Source of the DNA: Aerococcaceae bacterium DSM 111020
Lineage (GTDB): Bacteria > Bacillota > Bacilli > Lactobacillales > Aerococcaceae
Direction: 5' to 3'
Length of the DNA stretch: 64,000 bases
Assembly (NCBI GenBank): GCA_015863185.1
Contig: JACBXP010000011.1
Span: 1-64,000, forward strand
Each line of letters starts with the position of its first letter. Positions within the stretch are counted from its first letter, which is position 1. Under the pieces are notes generated by a model, which saw only the letters and a list, made by a program, of their open reading frames with translations, was not told where the DNA came from and ran no database searches. The position numbers were made by a program, and so were the translations under genes. This document shows positions 16,836-25,904 of the stretch, one piece after another.

Positions 16836-17540
16836 ATGAAAAAGTTTATTACATTTATTGGTATTAGTTCTCTCATATTGTTCGGCTGTAGTGGTGAAGA
16901 CATACAAGATACTGAAGCAACAGCAAGTCAAGAATCATCGGAAAAGGTATATGAAACGAAAGATTTAAAATTTGATGATTTAAAAGACATTGAAATTGGT
17001 GATTCTGTAGAAAAAGTTTATGAACAGTTAGGTGAGCCATTAAAGAAATGGAGTTCGGAATTCGTATATGAAGAATTGGAAGCTTTAGTTTATAGAAATG
17101 AAGCAGCACTTGCAATATTAGGAGATTTAGATCCAGAACTTTCTGCAGAACATGACTATGTAATTGAGCAAGCAGAAAAATCTTTGGAGATTGATAAACT
17201 TACTTTGTTACAATATACGTATACTTATGAAGAAGACACTGAAGAAACAGCACTATATTGGATAAGTCCTAGAACAGATACAATAGTTGCTGAAGCGAAA
17301 CGCAAATTTATCGATGGAGATGGCAAAGAAATAGATGCTGAGGATAATGATATTTACAGCAGTGAGAATACAGATTATACAGAAGAAAAAGGTTCAAATA
17401 ATTCTTCTGTAGCTGAAGTTGGTTGGGAAATTGGAGGTTACGTGCAGTATGAAACAGACGATGGCTTACAATACAACATTCAACCTGAACAATTCATACT
17501 TTTCGTTGAAACATGTGCCAACTGCCTAACGGCAGCTTAA
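16836..17540 (+). CDS. lipoprotein, C-terminus replaced by IS end
   Basis: Signal MKKFITFIGISSLILFGC with lipobox LFGC (Cys18), then an acidic surface protein of unknown function. Residues 217-234 and the stop codon are read from the left end of IS copy 3, which starts exactly at 17484. The native C-terminus is therefore lost, and no remainder is found on the far side of the IS (19163 onward). The middle region (DIEIGDSVEKVYEQLGEP) resembles the SmpA/OmlA-like repeat of small extracytoplasmic lipoproteins. AGAGGAAG precedes the ATG. Confidence 0.75.
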   Translation: MKKFITFIGISSLILFGCSGEDIQDTEATASQESSEKVYETKDLKFDDLKDIEIGDSVEKVYEQLGEPLKKWSSEFVYEELEALVYRNEAALAILGDLDPELSAEHDYVIEQAEKSLEIDKLTLLQYTYTYEEDTEETALYWISPRTDTIVAEAKRKFIDGDGKEIDAEDNDIYSSENTDYTEEKGSNNSSVAEVGWEIGGYVQYETDDGLQYNIQPEQFILFVETCANCLTAA

Positions 17541-19162
17541 ATTTACTTTTTCATTTTCACCTGTTAAGTGATGAAAAAAGAACCCCATTCTGATATGGTA
17601 AAGGTGTCTAAACCAACCATAAGAAAGGAGTTCTCTTCATGATTAGCTTACACAAAAACCAGGTAAAATTCAATTCAAACATCATCACTTCGCATACAGG
17701 TGGTCGTTTATCGAGTGATTCGGGTTTAGTCTTAGTTAAAGAAGTAATGGATACCTTCAAGTTTTCTGATTTGGCAAAATCACTTCTGGACATTAAAGAT
17801 AACCGTGCTTACTACACGCATGATAATTTAGCGATATTAGAACAGCTCATTATGCAACTGATTGCTGGTTATTCGGCAGACTCGTCAGCTAATCTGTTAC
17901 GACAGGATCCAGTCTTTCAAATGGTGTTAGGCAGAAAACAATTAGCCTCACAATCGTCAATTTCACGGTTTCTGGATCGTTTCACCACGGAAAATGTGGG
18001 TCAATTACAATCATTAAATCAGTCGCTCATTGATAAAGCGCGTTTGATTCGCAATGACACCGAGTTAATCATTGATCTCGATTCCACTCATTCAGATACC
18101 TTTGGCCATCAAGAACAAACAGATTATAATGCACATTATCAAACCTACGGCTACCACCCATTAGTTGCCTTTGACGGACTGACTGGAGATTTCTTAAAAG
18201 CTGAACTGCGTTCAGGTAATCAGTACACATCTAAAGGGGTGAAAGCCTTTATCGACCCATTGTTACACCACTACAATGAATCCATACCGAATACTGACAT
18301 ATTGGTTCGTGGGGACAGCGGCTTCGCAACACCAGAGGTGTATGAGTCTTGTGAAAAAAATGAAAGTCAGTATGTGATCCGATTAAAGAACAATCGGAGG
18401 TTAAGTCAATTAGCTGAGCAATCCGTTCTTTACGGGGATAACCAAAAATGGGAAGATCGGGAAGTTCAGTATTTTTCAATGCCTTATCAAGCACAATCAT
18501 GGTCGAAACCCCGTCGTGTCTGTATTCGATCAATCCGTGAAGCAGGAGAACTCCTCTTTCAACACGCATTCATTGTGACTAATCTATCCGATAATGTCTC
18601 ACCTGAAGTCATATTCTCTCTTCACGGCAAGCGAGGGACAATGGAGAATTTCATCAAAGAAGCGAAAGGTGGCTTTTATTTCGATAAAACAGATAGTCCA
18701 CGCTTCTTACAAAATCATGTCAGAATGATGATTAGTCTGCTTGCATATAACCTCATCAACTGTCTAAAGACTATCGGCTTTGATAAAAAGAACCAAGGGA
18801 TGACTATTCATTCCATCCGACTAACATTCCTTAAAGTCGCTGGCAAACTTGTGCAAACAGGCAGACGAGCCTATCTAAAATTGTCGAGTTATCATGTGTA
18901 TCAAACTGAATTCTATAGGGTCTTCGAGCGCCTACGGCGATCCAGTCAATGGATTTAAATCAGTCATCACGTTAATTTTTTGAATCAATCGTCTACAAGG
19001 GAGAAGTATGCCTTCAAACAAACAAGAGAATCGTAAGAAGGTTCATTTAGTTAAAATCTACTTCGAGAACGCACTATTTTGTAGAAAAATTCCCAATTTT
19101 TCCAAGAACGATTAATTTATTCAAGAAACCAGCTTAAATTATAGAGCTATGAATTATTCAGG
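17484..19162 (+). mobile_element. IS1380-family insertion sequence, copy 3 (intact)
   Basis: 1679 bp. The left end CCTGAACAATTCATA differs by one base from the other copies; the right end TATGAATTATTCAGG is the same. The internal sequence is clearly more diverged from copies 1 and 2 than they are from each other. No target duplication is seen between its own flanks (ATTCAA against AAGATA), but the right flank AAGAT matches the left flank of copy 1. Confidence 0.88.
17639..18958 (+). CDS. IS1380-family transposase (copy 3)
   Basis: 439 residues, full length, with the same catalytic pattern as copy 2 (DLDST, VRGDSGFATP, KRGTMENFIKEAK). The sequence is diverged from copies 1 and 2 and may be a separate IS isoform. 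AGAAAGGAG precedes the ATG. A hairpin lies upstream in the leader, as in the other copies. Confidence 0.95.
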   Translation: MISLHKNQVKFNSNIITSHTGGRLSSDSGLVLVKEVMDTFKFSDLAKSLLDIKDNRAYYTHDNLAILEQLIMQLIAGYSADSSANLLRQDPVFQMVLGRKQLASQSSISRFLDRFTTENVGQLQSLNQSLIDKARLIRNDTELIIDLDSTHSDTFGHQEQTDYNAHYQTYGYHPLVAFDGLTGDFLKAELRSGNQYTSKGVKAFIDPLLHHYNESIPNTDILVRGDSGFATPEVYESCEKNESQYVIRLKNNRRLSQLAEQSVLYGDNQKWEDREVQYFSMPYQAQSWSKPRRVCIRSIREAGELLFQHAFIVTNLSDNVSPEVIFSLHGKRGTMENFIKEAKGGFYFDKTDSPRFLQNHVRMMISLLAYNLINCLKTIGFDKKNQGMTIHSIRLTFLKVAGKLVQTGRRAYLKLSSYHVYQTEFYRVFERLRRSSQWI

Positions 19163-19213
19163 AAGATAATAAACAATATTGAATCATGGTATGATATTGG
19201 AAGAGGTGATTAT

Positions 19214-19798
19214 ATGTCAGGGAGAAATAAGATGATGTCAGGTCAATGGTATGATGCGAATTATGATTCGGAATTAGTAGAAGAACGATTAAAAGCTCAG
19301 ACACTTTATCATGAATATAACCAATTAAATCCTAGTGATAACGCAAATAAAAATAAAATTTTATCTAAACTATTAGGCTATGAGACAAAAAATGTCGATA
19401 TTAGTGCGCCCTTTTATTGTGATTATGGCTATAATATAGAGTTTGGCAAAAATGTATTTGTTAATTTATCATGCTATTTTATGGATGGAGGCAAGATAAC
19501 TATTGGGGATCACTGTTTCATAGGTCCTTTTACTGGCTTCTATACTGCGAATCATCCCTCGGATGTTGAATCGCGTAATAAAGGAATGGAGCAAGCTTTG
19601 CCAATAGTAGTGGGGAATAATTGTTGGCTGGGTGCGAATGTTTCTGTAATGCCTGGTGTACGTATTGGTGATAATTGTGTAATAGCTGCTGGCTCAGTTG
19701 TCACAAAAGATATACCAGATAATTCAATGGTAGCTGGGGTTCCAGCTAAAGTTATACGACAATTGACAGAAACTCTTTCAATTGATAGTAATAGCTGA
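19214..19798 (+). CDS. sugar O-acetyltransferase (maltose/galactoside acetyltransferase family)
   Basis: 194 residues. It has the N-terminal Mac domain (GQWYDANYDSELVEER, about 10-60) and a left-handed beta-helix of hexapeptide repeats (IGDHCFIGPF, IGDNCVIAAGSVV) that uses acetyl-CoA. The catalytic His lies in the FYTANHPSD segment. The family acetylates free sugars; the physiological role is usually unclear. It starts 51 bases after the right border of the IS block and is followed at 14 bases by the DUF1054 gene. Confidence 0.9.
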   Translation: MSGRNKMMSGQWYDANYDSELVEERLKAQTLYHEYNQLNPSDNANKNKILSKLLGYETKNVDISAPFYCDYGYNIEFGKNVFVNLSCYFMDGGKITIGDHCFIGPFTGFYTANHPSDVESRNKGMEQALPIVVGNNCWLGANVSVMPGVRIGDNCVIAAGSVVTKDIPDNSMVAGVPAKVIRQLTETLSIDSNS

Positions 19799-19812
19799 AA
19801 GGATATAATAAT

Positions 19813-20448
19813 ATGTCGGAAATGATATTTACATCAAAAGCATTCGAGGTGTTTGATATTCCTTCACTTGAAGAGCAAATGCCTATTGTAAGACGAGAAA
19901 TTCAACCTCCCTTTCGATTTTATGGCCGTTTTTTAGCCAAACACATCCAAGAGGCGTATCGCATGGAGCTTCCGATATATGTTGCTAAGCATATTCAAAG
20001 AAAAGTGAAGCCATTACGTCATACTTGGGTTGCCATAGGTGGAGATAATCGAGGCTATAAAAAATACCCTCATTTTGAAATTGGTATCAATCGAAATTTT
20101 TTATATATTATGCTATGTTTCCAATTTCATTTGTTAGAAAAAGATGCTATGGCACGTTTTTTAATGAAGCAAGACTTATCCACGTTGCCTGAGGATATGA
20201 AGATAATGACAGCTCATTTTGGGCCCGAATATTTTTCTTTGGATGCAAAAAATATTAAAAAAGGACTGTTAAGATTAGAGCAAGTAAAAGGAGCAGACTT
20301 CCAATTAGGTAGAGTCATAGATCAACATAATCCAATGTTGTTGGATTCGGAATTATTAAACGAATATTTTGTTAAAACAATAGATGATTTATGGTCATTA
20401 TATCTTCAATCAATGCAGGAATTCAGTCGATTAACAAAGACAGATTAA
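19813..20448 (+). CDS. DUF1054 family protein, YktB-like
   Basis: 211 residues with the DUF1054 signature (FxxFxIxSLExRMxxIRxxIQPxF-like N-terminus, KHIQRKVKPLRHTWVAIGGDNRGYKKYPHFEIGI in short blocks). The family is widespread in Firmicutes and has no assigned function. It is probably translated with the acetyltransferase before it (14-base gap). Confidence 0.85.
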   Translation: MSEMIFTSKAFEVFDIPSLEEQMPIVRREIQPPFRFYGRFLAKHIQEAYRMELPIYVAKHIQRKVKPLRHTWVAIGGDNRGYKKYPHFEIGINRNFLYIMLCFQFHLLEKDAMARFLMKQDLSTLPEDMKIMTAHFGPEYFSLDAKNIKKGLLRLEQVKGADFQLGRVIDQHNPMLLDSELLNEYFVKTIDDLWSLYLQSMQEFSRLTKTD

Positions 20449-20505
20449 CAGTGTCATTGAGATGTTTTCGTGCTACAATAATGATTAGTGATAGAGGAGG
20501 TAAAT

Positions 20506-22446
20506 ATGAGTTATCAAGCTTTATATCGAGTTTGGCGTCCACAAACATTTGATGAACTAGTAGGACAGGACCTGATTGTTGAAACATTAAAAAATGCAGT
20601 TAGCAATCATCAATTAAGCCATGCTTATTTATTTACTGGACCTCGCGGAACAGGAAAGACGAGTGCTGCAAAGATTTTGGCTAAAGCTGTCAATTGTCCA
20701 AACGAAAAAGATGGCAATCCATGTAATGAATGTGAAATTTGTCAATTAATTAATTCAGGACAATTAAGTGATGTGAATGAGATAGATGCAGCTAGTAATA
20801 ATGGTGTGGAAGAGATACGAGATTTACGTGAAAATGTTCGTTATGCAGCAACTCAAGCAACGTACAAAGTCTATATTATTGATGAAGTACATATGTTAAC
20901 GACGGGTGCCTTTAATGCTTTGTTAAAGACACTTGAGGAACCCCCACCCAATGTTATTTTTATTTTAGCAACGACAGAACCTCATAAAATACCAGCAACC
21001 ATTATTAGTCGTACACAACGATATGATTTCCGTCGTATTTCGGAACAGGCGATTGTTCAACGATTGGAAGAAGTATTGAAATCGGATAGTATTCCATTTG
21101 AGAAAGAGGCGCTTTCTTTAATCGCTCGAGCTGCTAATGGAGGGATGCGTGATGCATTAAGTCTTTTAGACCAAGCTTTATCTGTGAATAATGAAGAGTT
21201 AACAGTGGAAATAGCTTTAAGAGTATCAGGTAGCCTTAGTCAAGTCGAATTGGTTCAGTATCTGTTGGCACTAGAACAAAAGGATGGTGGAAAAGCGTTA
21301 GAAATTGTGCGTCAGCAATTTAACGAGGGAAAACAGGCGAGTCGCTTTATTGAAGAGTTAATCTTGTTTGTTCGAGATGTTTTACTAACGATGCATACGA
21401 ATCATAACTATACTTTACTAAATCAAGACGAGTTGCAGCCATTATTGCAAGCAATAGAGTCGCAATTTTATTATGAGATGATTCATCAATTAAATCAGGC
21501 GCAACAGAGCATGAGATTTTCTAATCAACCAGATTTATATGTAGAGGTTGTTACTATTCAATTAGCAAACACACCATTAACTGAAGAAACTCAAGATACT
21601 TCCTCGCCACAGCATGTAGTGCAAACGGAAGAAGAGATAGGAAATTTAAAAGAACAAATTGCTTTCTTAAAGAGTCAATTAGAAGGGCAAAATAAACAAA
21701 TTGAAGCGTTACATGACCAAGTTGAACCTAACAATGCAATACCTAATGAAACAATTGAAAGATATCAGGATTCTAGCAATGAAACTTCAACTAAGCCTCT
21801 AACGCCTCGTGAAAGACCGCAAACAGCTAAAACACAGTATCAATTAAATCGTGATGATATTTATTATGTACTGAATCAAGCAACAAAAGAAGCTATTACT
21901 CAATGGAAAGCAAATTGGAAGATTATCTTGAATCGTTTATCTGTACAAGATCGAGTATTATTCAATGACAGCCAAATTCGTGCGGCAGGCGGTGGTTTTG
22001 TCGTTATAAGTTTTGACAATGAATTGTATGCTGGCTCCGTCCAAAACAATCAAGAATTAAAACATCAATTTGAAGCGATTGCGGAGCGTGTTTTTGAAGA
22101 GCCAATTTATGTCGTGGTTGTCTTAGATAAAGATTGGTCATCTGTTAGACAGAATTATATCGTTCTGCGACAACGTAATAATAATCAACCACTAGAGTTT
22201 ACGGATTATGAACCGCCTGAAAATAACAGTCAATTATCATTAAATGAAGAAACAATTGAAACAGCTATTAATGATAGCAATCACGATGAACAACTTGAAT
22301 CGTTAAATAAACAAACACAAGAAATAAATGACGAACCCGTTGAACAAGTGATAAACGATGAAGCAACGGATCAACCAGTTTTTGTATCTAAAGCAATCGA
22401 ACTATTTGGTGAAGAAAATATAAATATCGTTTATGATAATGACTAG
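20506..22446 (+). CDS. dnaX: DNA polymerase III subunit gamma/tau
   Basis: 646 residues: clamp-loader ATPase with Walker A GPRGTGKT (45-52), the four-cysteine zinc module (Cys 64, 73, 76, 79), the DEVHM Walker B and the SRC-like arginine finger in ISRTQRYDF. The C-terminal half has a coiled coil (about 375-415) and the tau-type polymerase-binding region. The ATG at 20506 is preceded by GAGGAGGT; an in-frame GTG at 20488 overlaps that site and is unlikely. In Bacillus, dnaX follows tadA and the SRP RNA; here about 13 kb, including the IS block, lies between. Confidence 0.97.
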   Translation: MSYQALYRVWRPQTFDELVGQDLIVETLKNAVSNHQLSHAYLFTGPRGTGKTSAAKILAKAVNCPNEKDGNPCNECEICQLINSGQLSDVNEIDAASNNGVEEIRDLRENVRYAATQATYKVYIIDEVHMLTTGAFNALLKTLEEPPPNVIFILATTEPHKIPATIISRTQRYDFRRISEQAIVQRLEEVLKSDSIPFEKEALSLIARAANGGMRDALSLLDQALSVNNEELTVEIALRVSGSLSQVELVQYLLALEQKDGGKALEIVRQQFNEGKQASRFIEELILFVRDVLLTMHTNHNYTLLNQDELQPLLQAIESQFYYEMIHQLNQAQQSMRFSNQPDLYVEVVTIQLANTPLTEETQDTSSPQHVVQTEEEIGNLKEQIAFLKSQLEGQNKQIEALHDQVEPNNAIPNETIERYQDSSNETSTKPLTPRERPQTAKTQYQLNRDDIYYVLNQATKEAITQWKANWKIILNRLSVQDRVLFNDSQIRAAGGGFVVISFDNELYAGSVQNNQELKHQFEAIAERVFEEPIYVVVVLDKDWSSVRQNYIVLRQRNNNQPLEFTDYEPPENNSQLSLNEETIETAINDSNHDEQLESLNKQTQEINDEPVEQVINDEATDQPVFVSKAIELFGEENINIVYDND

Positions 22447-22448
22447 TT

Positions 22449-22477
22449 AATTGTCCCCGGATGCTGGGGACAATTTT
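22449..22477 (+). terminator. terminator after dnaX
   Basis: 10-bp stem AATTGTCCCC/GGGGACAATT with a 7-base loop and trailing T residues. It separates dnaX from the ybaB promoter. Confidence 0.85.
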
Positions 22478-22540
22478 GCCATTTATTATTTTAAAACATT
22501 CTAAAAATGCGTCATATCAGTATTTAGAGCGTTTCTTTCT

Positions 22541-22569
22541 TTGAGGCGTTTTCTAGGGTATGCTATAAT
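22541..22569 (+). promoter_or_regulatory. promoter of ybaB-recR and following genes
   Basis: TTGAGG (22541-22546), 17-base spacer, extended -10 TGCTATAAT (TATAAT at 22564-22569). The next genes are closely spaced to about 29455, so this may drive a long operon. Confidence 0.75.
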
Positions 22570-22610
22570 GGTGCGAGACTTATTAATATTAAGATGTAAG
22601 GAGGCCCATA

Positions 22611-22931
22611 ATGAAGGGTATGAATTTAGGAAATATGCAAGGCATGATGAAGCAAATGCAAAAAATGCAAAAAGAGATGAAAAATGAACAAGAAGCTTTA
22701 GAAGCTACAGAATTTGAAGCGACAGATGCGAATAAATTAGTAAGGGTGACAGTATCTGGGAAGAAAGAAATTGTTGATTTAGAAATCCAAGAAGCATTAG
22801 TTGATCCAGATGATATCGATATGTTACAAGATTTAGTAATTGCAACATTGAATGATGCGTTACAGCAGGTTGATCAAGCAACAGAAGAAAGAATGGGTCG
22901 ATTTACACAAGGCATGAATTTGCCATTTTAA
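22611..22931 (+). CDS. ebfC: YbaB/EbfC family nucleoid-associated protein
   Basis: 106 residues. Small dimeric DNA-binding protein, rich in Met and Gln at the N-terminus (MQGMMKQMQKMQKEM), with the conserved core VTVSGKKEIVDLEI. It nearly always precedes recR, as here (gap 17 bases). AAGGAGG before the ATG. Confidence 0.93.
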   Translation: MKGMNLGNMQGMMKQMQKMQKEMKNEQEALEATEFEATDANKLVRVTVSGKKEIVDLEIQEALVDPDDIDMLQDLVIATLNDALQQVDQATEERMGRFTQGMNLPF

Positions 22932-22948
22932 AGAAAGAGGGCGTTTAA

Positions 22949-23545
22949 ATGCAATATCCTGCACCAATAGCAAAATTAATCAATAGTTTCACAAAATTAC
23001 CTGGAATTGGTGCTAAAACTGCTGCGCGACTTGCATTTTATATATTAGAAATGCCTGAAGCAGAGGTGTTAGAATTTGCCCAAAATCTTATCAATGCAAA
23101 GCGAGACCTAACATATTGTTCTATTTGTGGAAATATAACTGATCAAGATCCCTGTGCTATTTGTAGCGATGATACCCGAGATAAAGAAATTATTTTAGTC
23201 GTGGAAGATACACGGGACGTCATGGCAATGGAGAGATTACAGGAGTATCGAGGGTATTACCATGTATTAGGAGGCGTCTTATCTCCGATGGAAGGAACAG
23301 GTCCAGACGATTTAAGTATTGCTCCACTTATCAAACGTTTATCCGATGAAGAAGTCAAAGAAGTGATTATTGCAACGAATGCGACTTCAGAAGGCGAAGC
23401 AACAGCTGTGTATTTATCACGTTTAATTAAACCATCTGGTATAAAAGTGACGCGATTAGCACATGGATTGTCGGTAGGTTCTGATATTGAATATGCCGAT
23501 GAGATGACTTTGTTTCGTGCAATTGAAGGAAGACGTGAATTATAA
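22949..23545 (+). CDS. recR: recombination mediator protein RecR
   Basis: 198 residues: helix-hairpin-helix ([14 protein letters not shown]), four-cysteine zinc finger (C57, C60, C69, C72), a Toprim domain beginning [17 protein letters not shown], and the C-terminal Walker-B-like region. It loads RecA in the RecFOR gap-repair pathway. Confidence 0.97.
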   Translation: MQYPAPIAKLINSFTKLPGIGAKTAARLAFYILEMPEAEVLEFAQNLINAKRDLTYCSICGNITDQDPCAICSDDTRDKEIILVVEDTRDVMAMERLQEYRGYYHVLGGVLSPMEGTGPDDLSIAPLIKRLSDEEVKEVIIATNATSEGEATAVYLSRLIKPSGIKVTRLAHGLSVGSDIEYADEMTLFRAIEGRREL

Positions 23546-23557
23546 GAAAGGAATAAT

Positions 23558-24196
23558 ATGACTAGAGGAAAATTTGTAACCTTTGAAGGGCCGGATGGTT
23601 CAGGGAAGACATCCGTCATTCAAGCGATTTTTGATTATATTTCCATAAAGGGACATTCTGTCTACAAAACACGTGAACCTGGTGGAAATGGGAGTGTTAT
23701 CGCTGAAGAAATTCGTGAATTAATATTAGATGTTCGACATACAAATATGGATCCTTGGACAGAAGCACTTCTATATGCTGGAGCAAGAAGACAGCATTTG
23801 ACAGAAGTGATACTACCCCAATTAGTTCAGGGGAGTATAGTATTGTGTGATCGTTTTGTTGATAGTTCATTAGTGTACCAAGGTGTAGCTCGAGGATTAA
23901 CGATTGATAAAGTAAAAGAATTGAATAAATTGGCGGTTCAAGGAAATATGCCAGAATTAACATTGTTAATTGATGTTCCTGCTGAGATAGGTTTGGAGCG
24001 GATTTATCGAGCGAAAGATAATCGACAATTTGATCGTTTAGATCAAGAAAGTCTTGAATTTCATGCAACAGTTCGAGATGCATTTTTGTCTTTAGCAGCA
24101 GAAGAGAAGCGTATTCATATTATCGATGGTAATCAAGCCTTAGAAAATGTGATTGAGGATTGTATCAAAGTATTGAAGCAACACGAAATTTTTTGA
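23558..24196 (+). CDS. tmk: thymidylate kinase
   Basis: 212 residues. Phosphorylates dTMP to dTDP. P-loop GPDGSGKT at 11-18, DRx motif in LCDRFVDSSLVYQG, and the LID region after RIYRAKDNRQFDRLD. AAGGAA precedes the ATG. tmk-darA-holB-yabA is the order also found in Bacillus. Confidence 0.97.
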   Translation: MTRGKFVTFEGPDGSGKTSVIQAIFDYISIKGHSVYKTREPGGNGSVIAEEIRELILDVRHTNMDPWTEALLYAGARRQHLTEVILPQLVQGSIVLCDRFVDSSLVYQGVARGLTIDKVKELNKLAVQGNMPELTLLIDVPAEIGLERIYRAKDNRQFDRLDQESLEFHATVRDAFLSLAAEEKRIHIIDGNQALENVIEDCIKVLKQHEIF

Positions 24197-24223
24197 TGGT
24201 AATCAAGAAAGTGAGGAATTAGT

Positions 24224-24553
24224 ATGAAACTTATTGTAGCCATTGTCCAAGATCAAGACCGTTCGACATTAGCAGATGCCTTGCTTGAAGCAGGTTTACG
24301 AACGACACAATTGAAGAGTACCGGTTCATTTCTACGCGCGGGGAATATAACTTTTTTAATCGGGGTGGAAGATAATCAAGTAACACCCACTCTTCAATTG
24401 ATTGAAGAAAATTGTAAGTCCCGAGAACAATATATTGCTTCTCCTGCAAGCTATGATGTCAATCTTGAAATAACCACAGCTTTCCCTGTAGAAGTCGAAA
24501 TTGGTGGAGCGGTTGTGTTTGTTTTGCCGATTGAATCTTACCATCGCTTCTAA
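24224..24553 (+). CDS. darA: cyclic-di-AMP receptor DarA/PstA (PII-like)
   Basis: 109 residues of the YaaQ/PstA family. PII-like trimer that binds c-di-AMP: conserved IVQDQD, the STGSFLRAGNITFLIGV ligand region and GGAVVFVLPIE at the end. It acts as a signal transducer with unknown partners. It follows tmk by 27 bases and is followed by holB at 4 bases. Confidence 0.93.
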   Translation: MKLIVAIVQDQDRSTLADALLEAGLRTTQLKSTGSFLRAGNITFLIGVEDNQVTPTLQLIEENCKSREQYIASPASYDVNLEITTAFPVEVEIGGAVVFVLPIESYHRF

Positions 24554-24557
24554 TTCA

Positions 24558-25526
24558 ATGATACTTAAGGGTTATTTTAAAACGATTGTTAAGAATAAGC
24601 ATCTATCACATGCTTATGCTTTTTCTGGTGATAATCGTAATGAAAAAGTTGATCTCACAGAATATTTAGTGGCACTTTTAGCGTGTGAACAATCAGATGA
24701 TGCGATCAGACCTTGTGGAAAATGTGATACTTGTCAAAGAATAAAAGAAGGTAACTTTCCTGATATGCTGTTCGTTGAAAAAGACGATCAGTCAGTGCGT
24801 GTAGATCAAATTCGAGAATTAAAGCAATGGTTATTTACAACTCCGGTTGAAGCAGATTTCAAGATAGCTATTATTAAGGATGCTGAGTCCATGAACACTT
24901 CGGCATCTAATGCTTTATTAACAGTTCTAGAAGAGCCGGTTGAAAATGTTTATATTATTTTGTGGGTTAATCATTCATCAAATTTATTACCAACCATTCA
25001 ATCACGTGTACAAACAATTTTTTTCGATGACAAAGATTATCAAGGGGAACAAGAAGAATTTATTGAACAAGGATATTCTTGTTCACAAGCGATGATTTTG
25101 TCTTATTTTTTGTCAGAAGAAACGTCATTATTATTGGATAATTATACACCGGAGTCTTTTGAAGAGTGGTTAAAGGATTATCAATTATTTTATCAAAAGC
25201 TTGTTCAACAAGATAAAATGAGTTTTGTCATGGTACAAACACATTTAAAAAAACATTTTAAGCCAAGTACACTTTCTTTAATGGGTGCTGATTATTTATT
25301 GTTTTTAAATTATCATTTTATGCTCCATCTGATTGGTATGACTGCTGAAGAAAAATTACCTTCTATTTATGATAAATTATTTTCACACCTAAAATCATCA
25401 AAGCAACCACCCATTCAACATTTAGTTGAACTTAATCAACATTTATTAAACACAAAACAAGCTATCCAAGCGAATGTTTCTGCCCAGCTAGCGTATGAAC
25501 AATTAAGTATCAAAACGAATAAATAG
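24558..25526 (+). CDS. holB: DNA polymerase III subunit delta'
   Basis: 322 residues from ATG 24558. Clamp-loader subunit related to DnaX: LSHAYAFSGD, a four-cysteine zinc module (CEQSDDAIRPCGKCDTC), and the sensor region ASNALLTVLEEP with QSRVQ. The P-loop is degenerate, as usual in delta'. No good ribosome binding site is seen, so translation is probably coupled to darA, whose stop lies 4 bases upstream. In related genomes ricT (yaaT) often comes next; here it is absent. Confidence 0.95.
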   Translation: MILKGYFKTIVKNKHLSHAYAFSGDNRNEKVDLTEYLVALLACEQSDDAIRPCGKCDTCQRIKEGNFPDMLFVEKDDQSVRVDQIRELKQWLFTTPVEADFKIAIIKDAESMNTSASNALLTVLEEPVENVYIILWVNHSSNLLPTIQSRVQTIFFDDKDYQGEQEEFIEQGYSCSQAMILSYFLSEETSLLLDNYTPESFEEWLKDYQLFYQKLVQQDKMSFVMVQTHLKKHFKPSTLSLMGADYLLFLNYHFMLHLIGMTAEEKLPSIYDKLFSHLKSSKQPPIQHLVELNQHLLNTKQAIQANVSAQLAYEQLSIKTNK

Positions 25527-25535
25527 GAGGAGAAT

Positions 25536-25904
25536 ATGAAGCATCAACCAATTCAAGATCTTATTGATAAGGCTGAAAGTGATTTACTCCATTTAAGTGA
25601 TACGATTGCTGAATTAAGAGACAGTATGTATCATTTGATGGAACAAAATAACCAACTACAATTAAAAAATCAAGAATTGACAGATCTTATTTTAAGTAAA
25701 GACATTTATAAAGAGATAGACCAAGAAGAGACTTCAGATTTAGCTGCAAATCAGCCTAGCGGAAAGGATCGTTTACAATCCTATTATGATGAAGGGATAC
25801 ATATTTGTCATGAATTCTTTGGGATGCCGACAACTAAAGGAGAAGAATGCTTATTTTGTAATAAGTTTTTAGAAGAATTAGAAAAAAGGGACCAATCCAA
25901 TTGA
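25536..25904 (+). CDS. yabA: replication initiation control protein YabA
   Basis: 122 residues: N-terminal coiled coil with leucine-zipper spacing (about 10-55, tetramer formation) and a C-terminal zinc domain (HICHEFFGMPTTKGEECLFC). YabA binds DnaA and DnaN and limits re-initiation of replication. TAGGAGGAG precedes the ATG. It overlaps the next gene by 4 bases (TTGA). Confidence 0.95.
   Translation: MKHQPIQDLIDKAESDLLHLSDTIAELRDSMYHLMEQNNQLQLKNQELTDLILSKDIYKEIDQEETSDLAANQPSGKDRLQSYYDEGIHICHEFFGMPTTKGEECLFCNKFLEELEKRDQSN

Larger units (their letters stand above)
8454..19162. mobile_element. candidate composite transposon bounded by IS1380-family copies
   Basis: Left border CCTGAATAATTCATAG (8454-8469) belongs to IS copy 1. 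Right border TATGAATTATTCAGG (ending 19162) belongs to IS copy 3. Both copies point the same way. The 5 bases outside each border are AAGAT (8449-8453 and 19163-19167), and neither copy shows a matching duplication at its own two ends. This is the pattern expected when the outer ends transposed together. Cargo: D-serine regulator, ridA, permease, dsdA, a kinase remnant and a cut lipoprotein gene, plus an extra IS copy. A chance 5-base match cannot be excluded. Confidence 0.5.

Noticed and set aside
20488-20505. Upstream GTG start for dnaX adding six residues
   Set aside because: These codons overlap the GAGGAGGT ribosome binding site of ATG 20506, and the family begins MSYQALYR.
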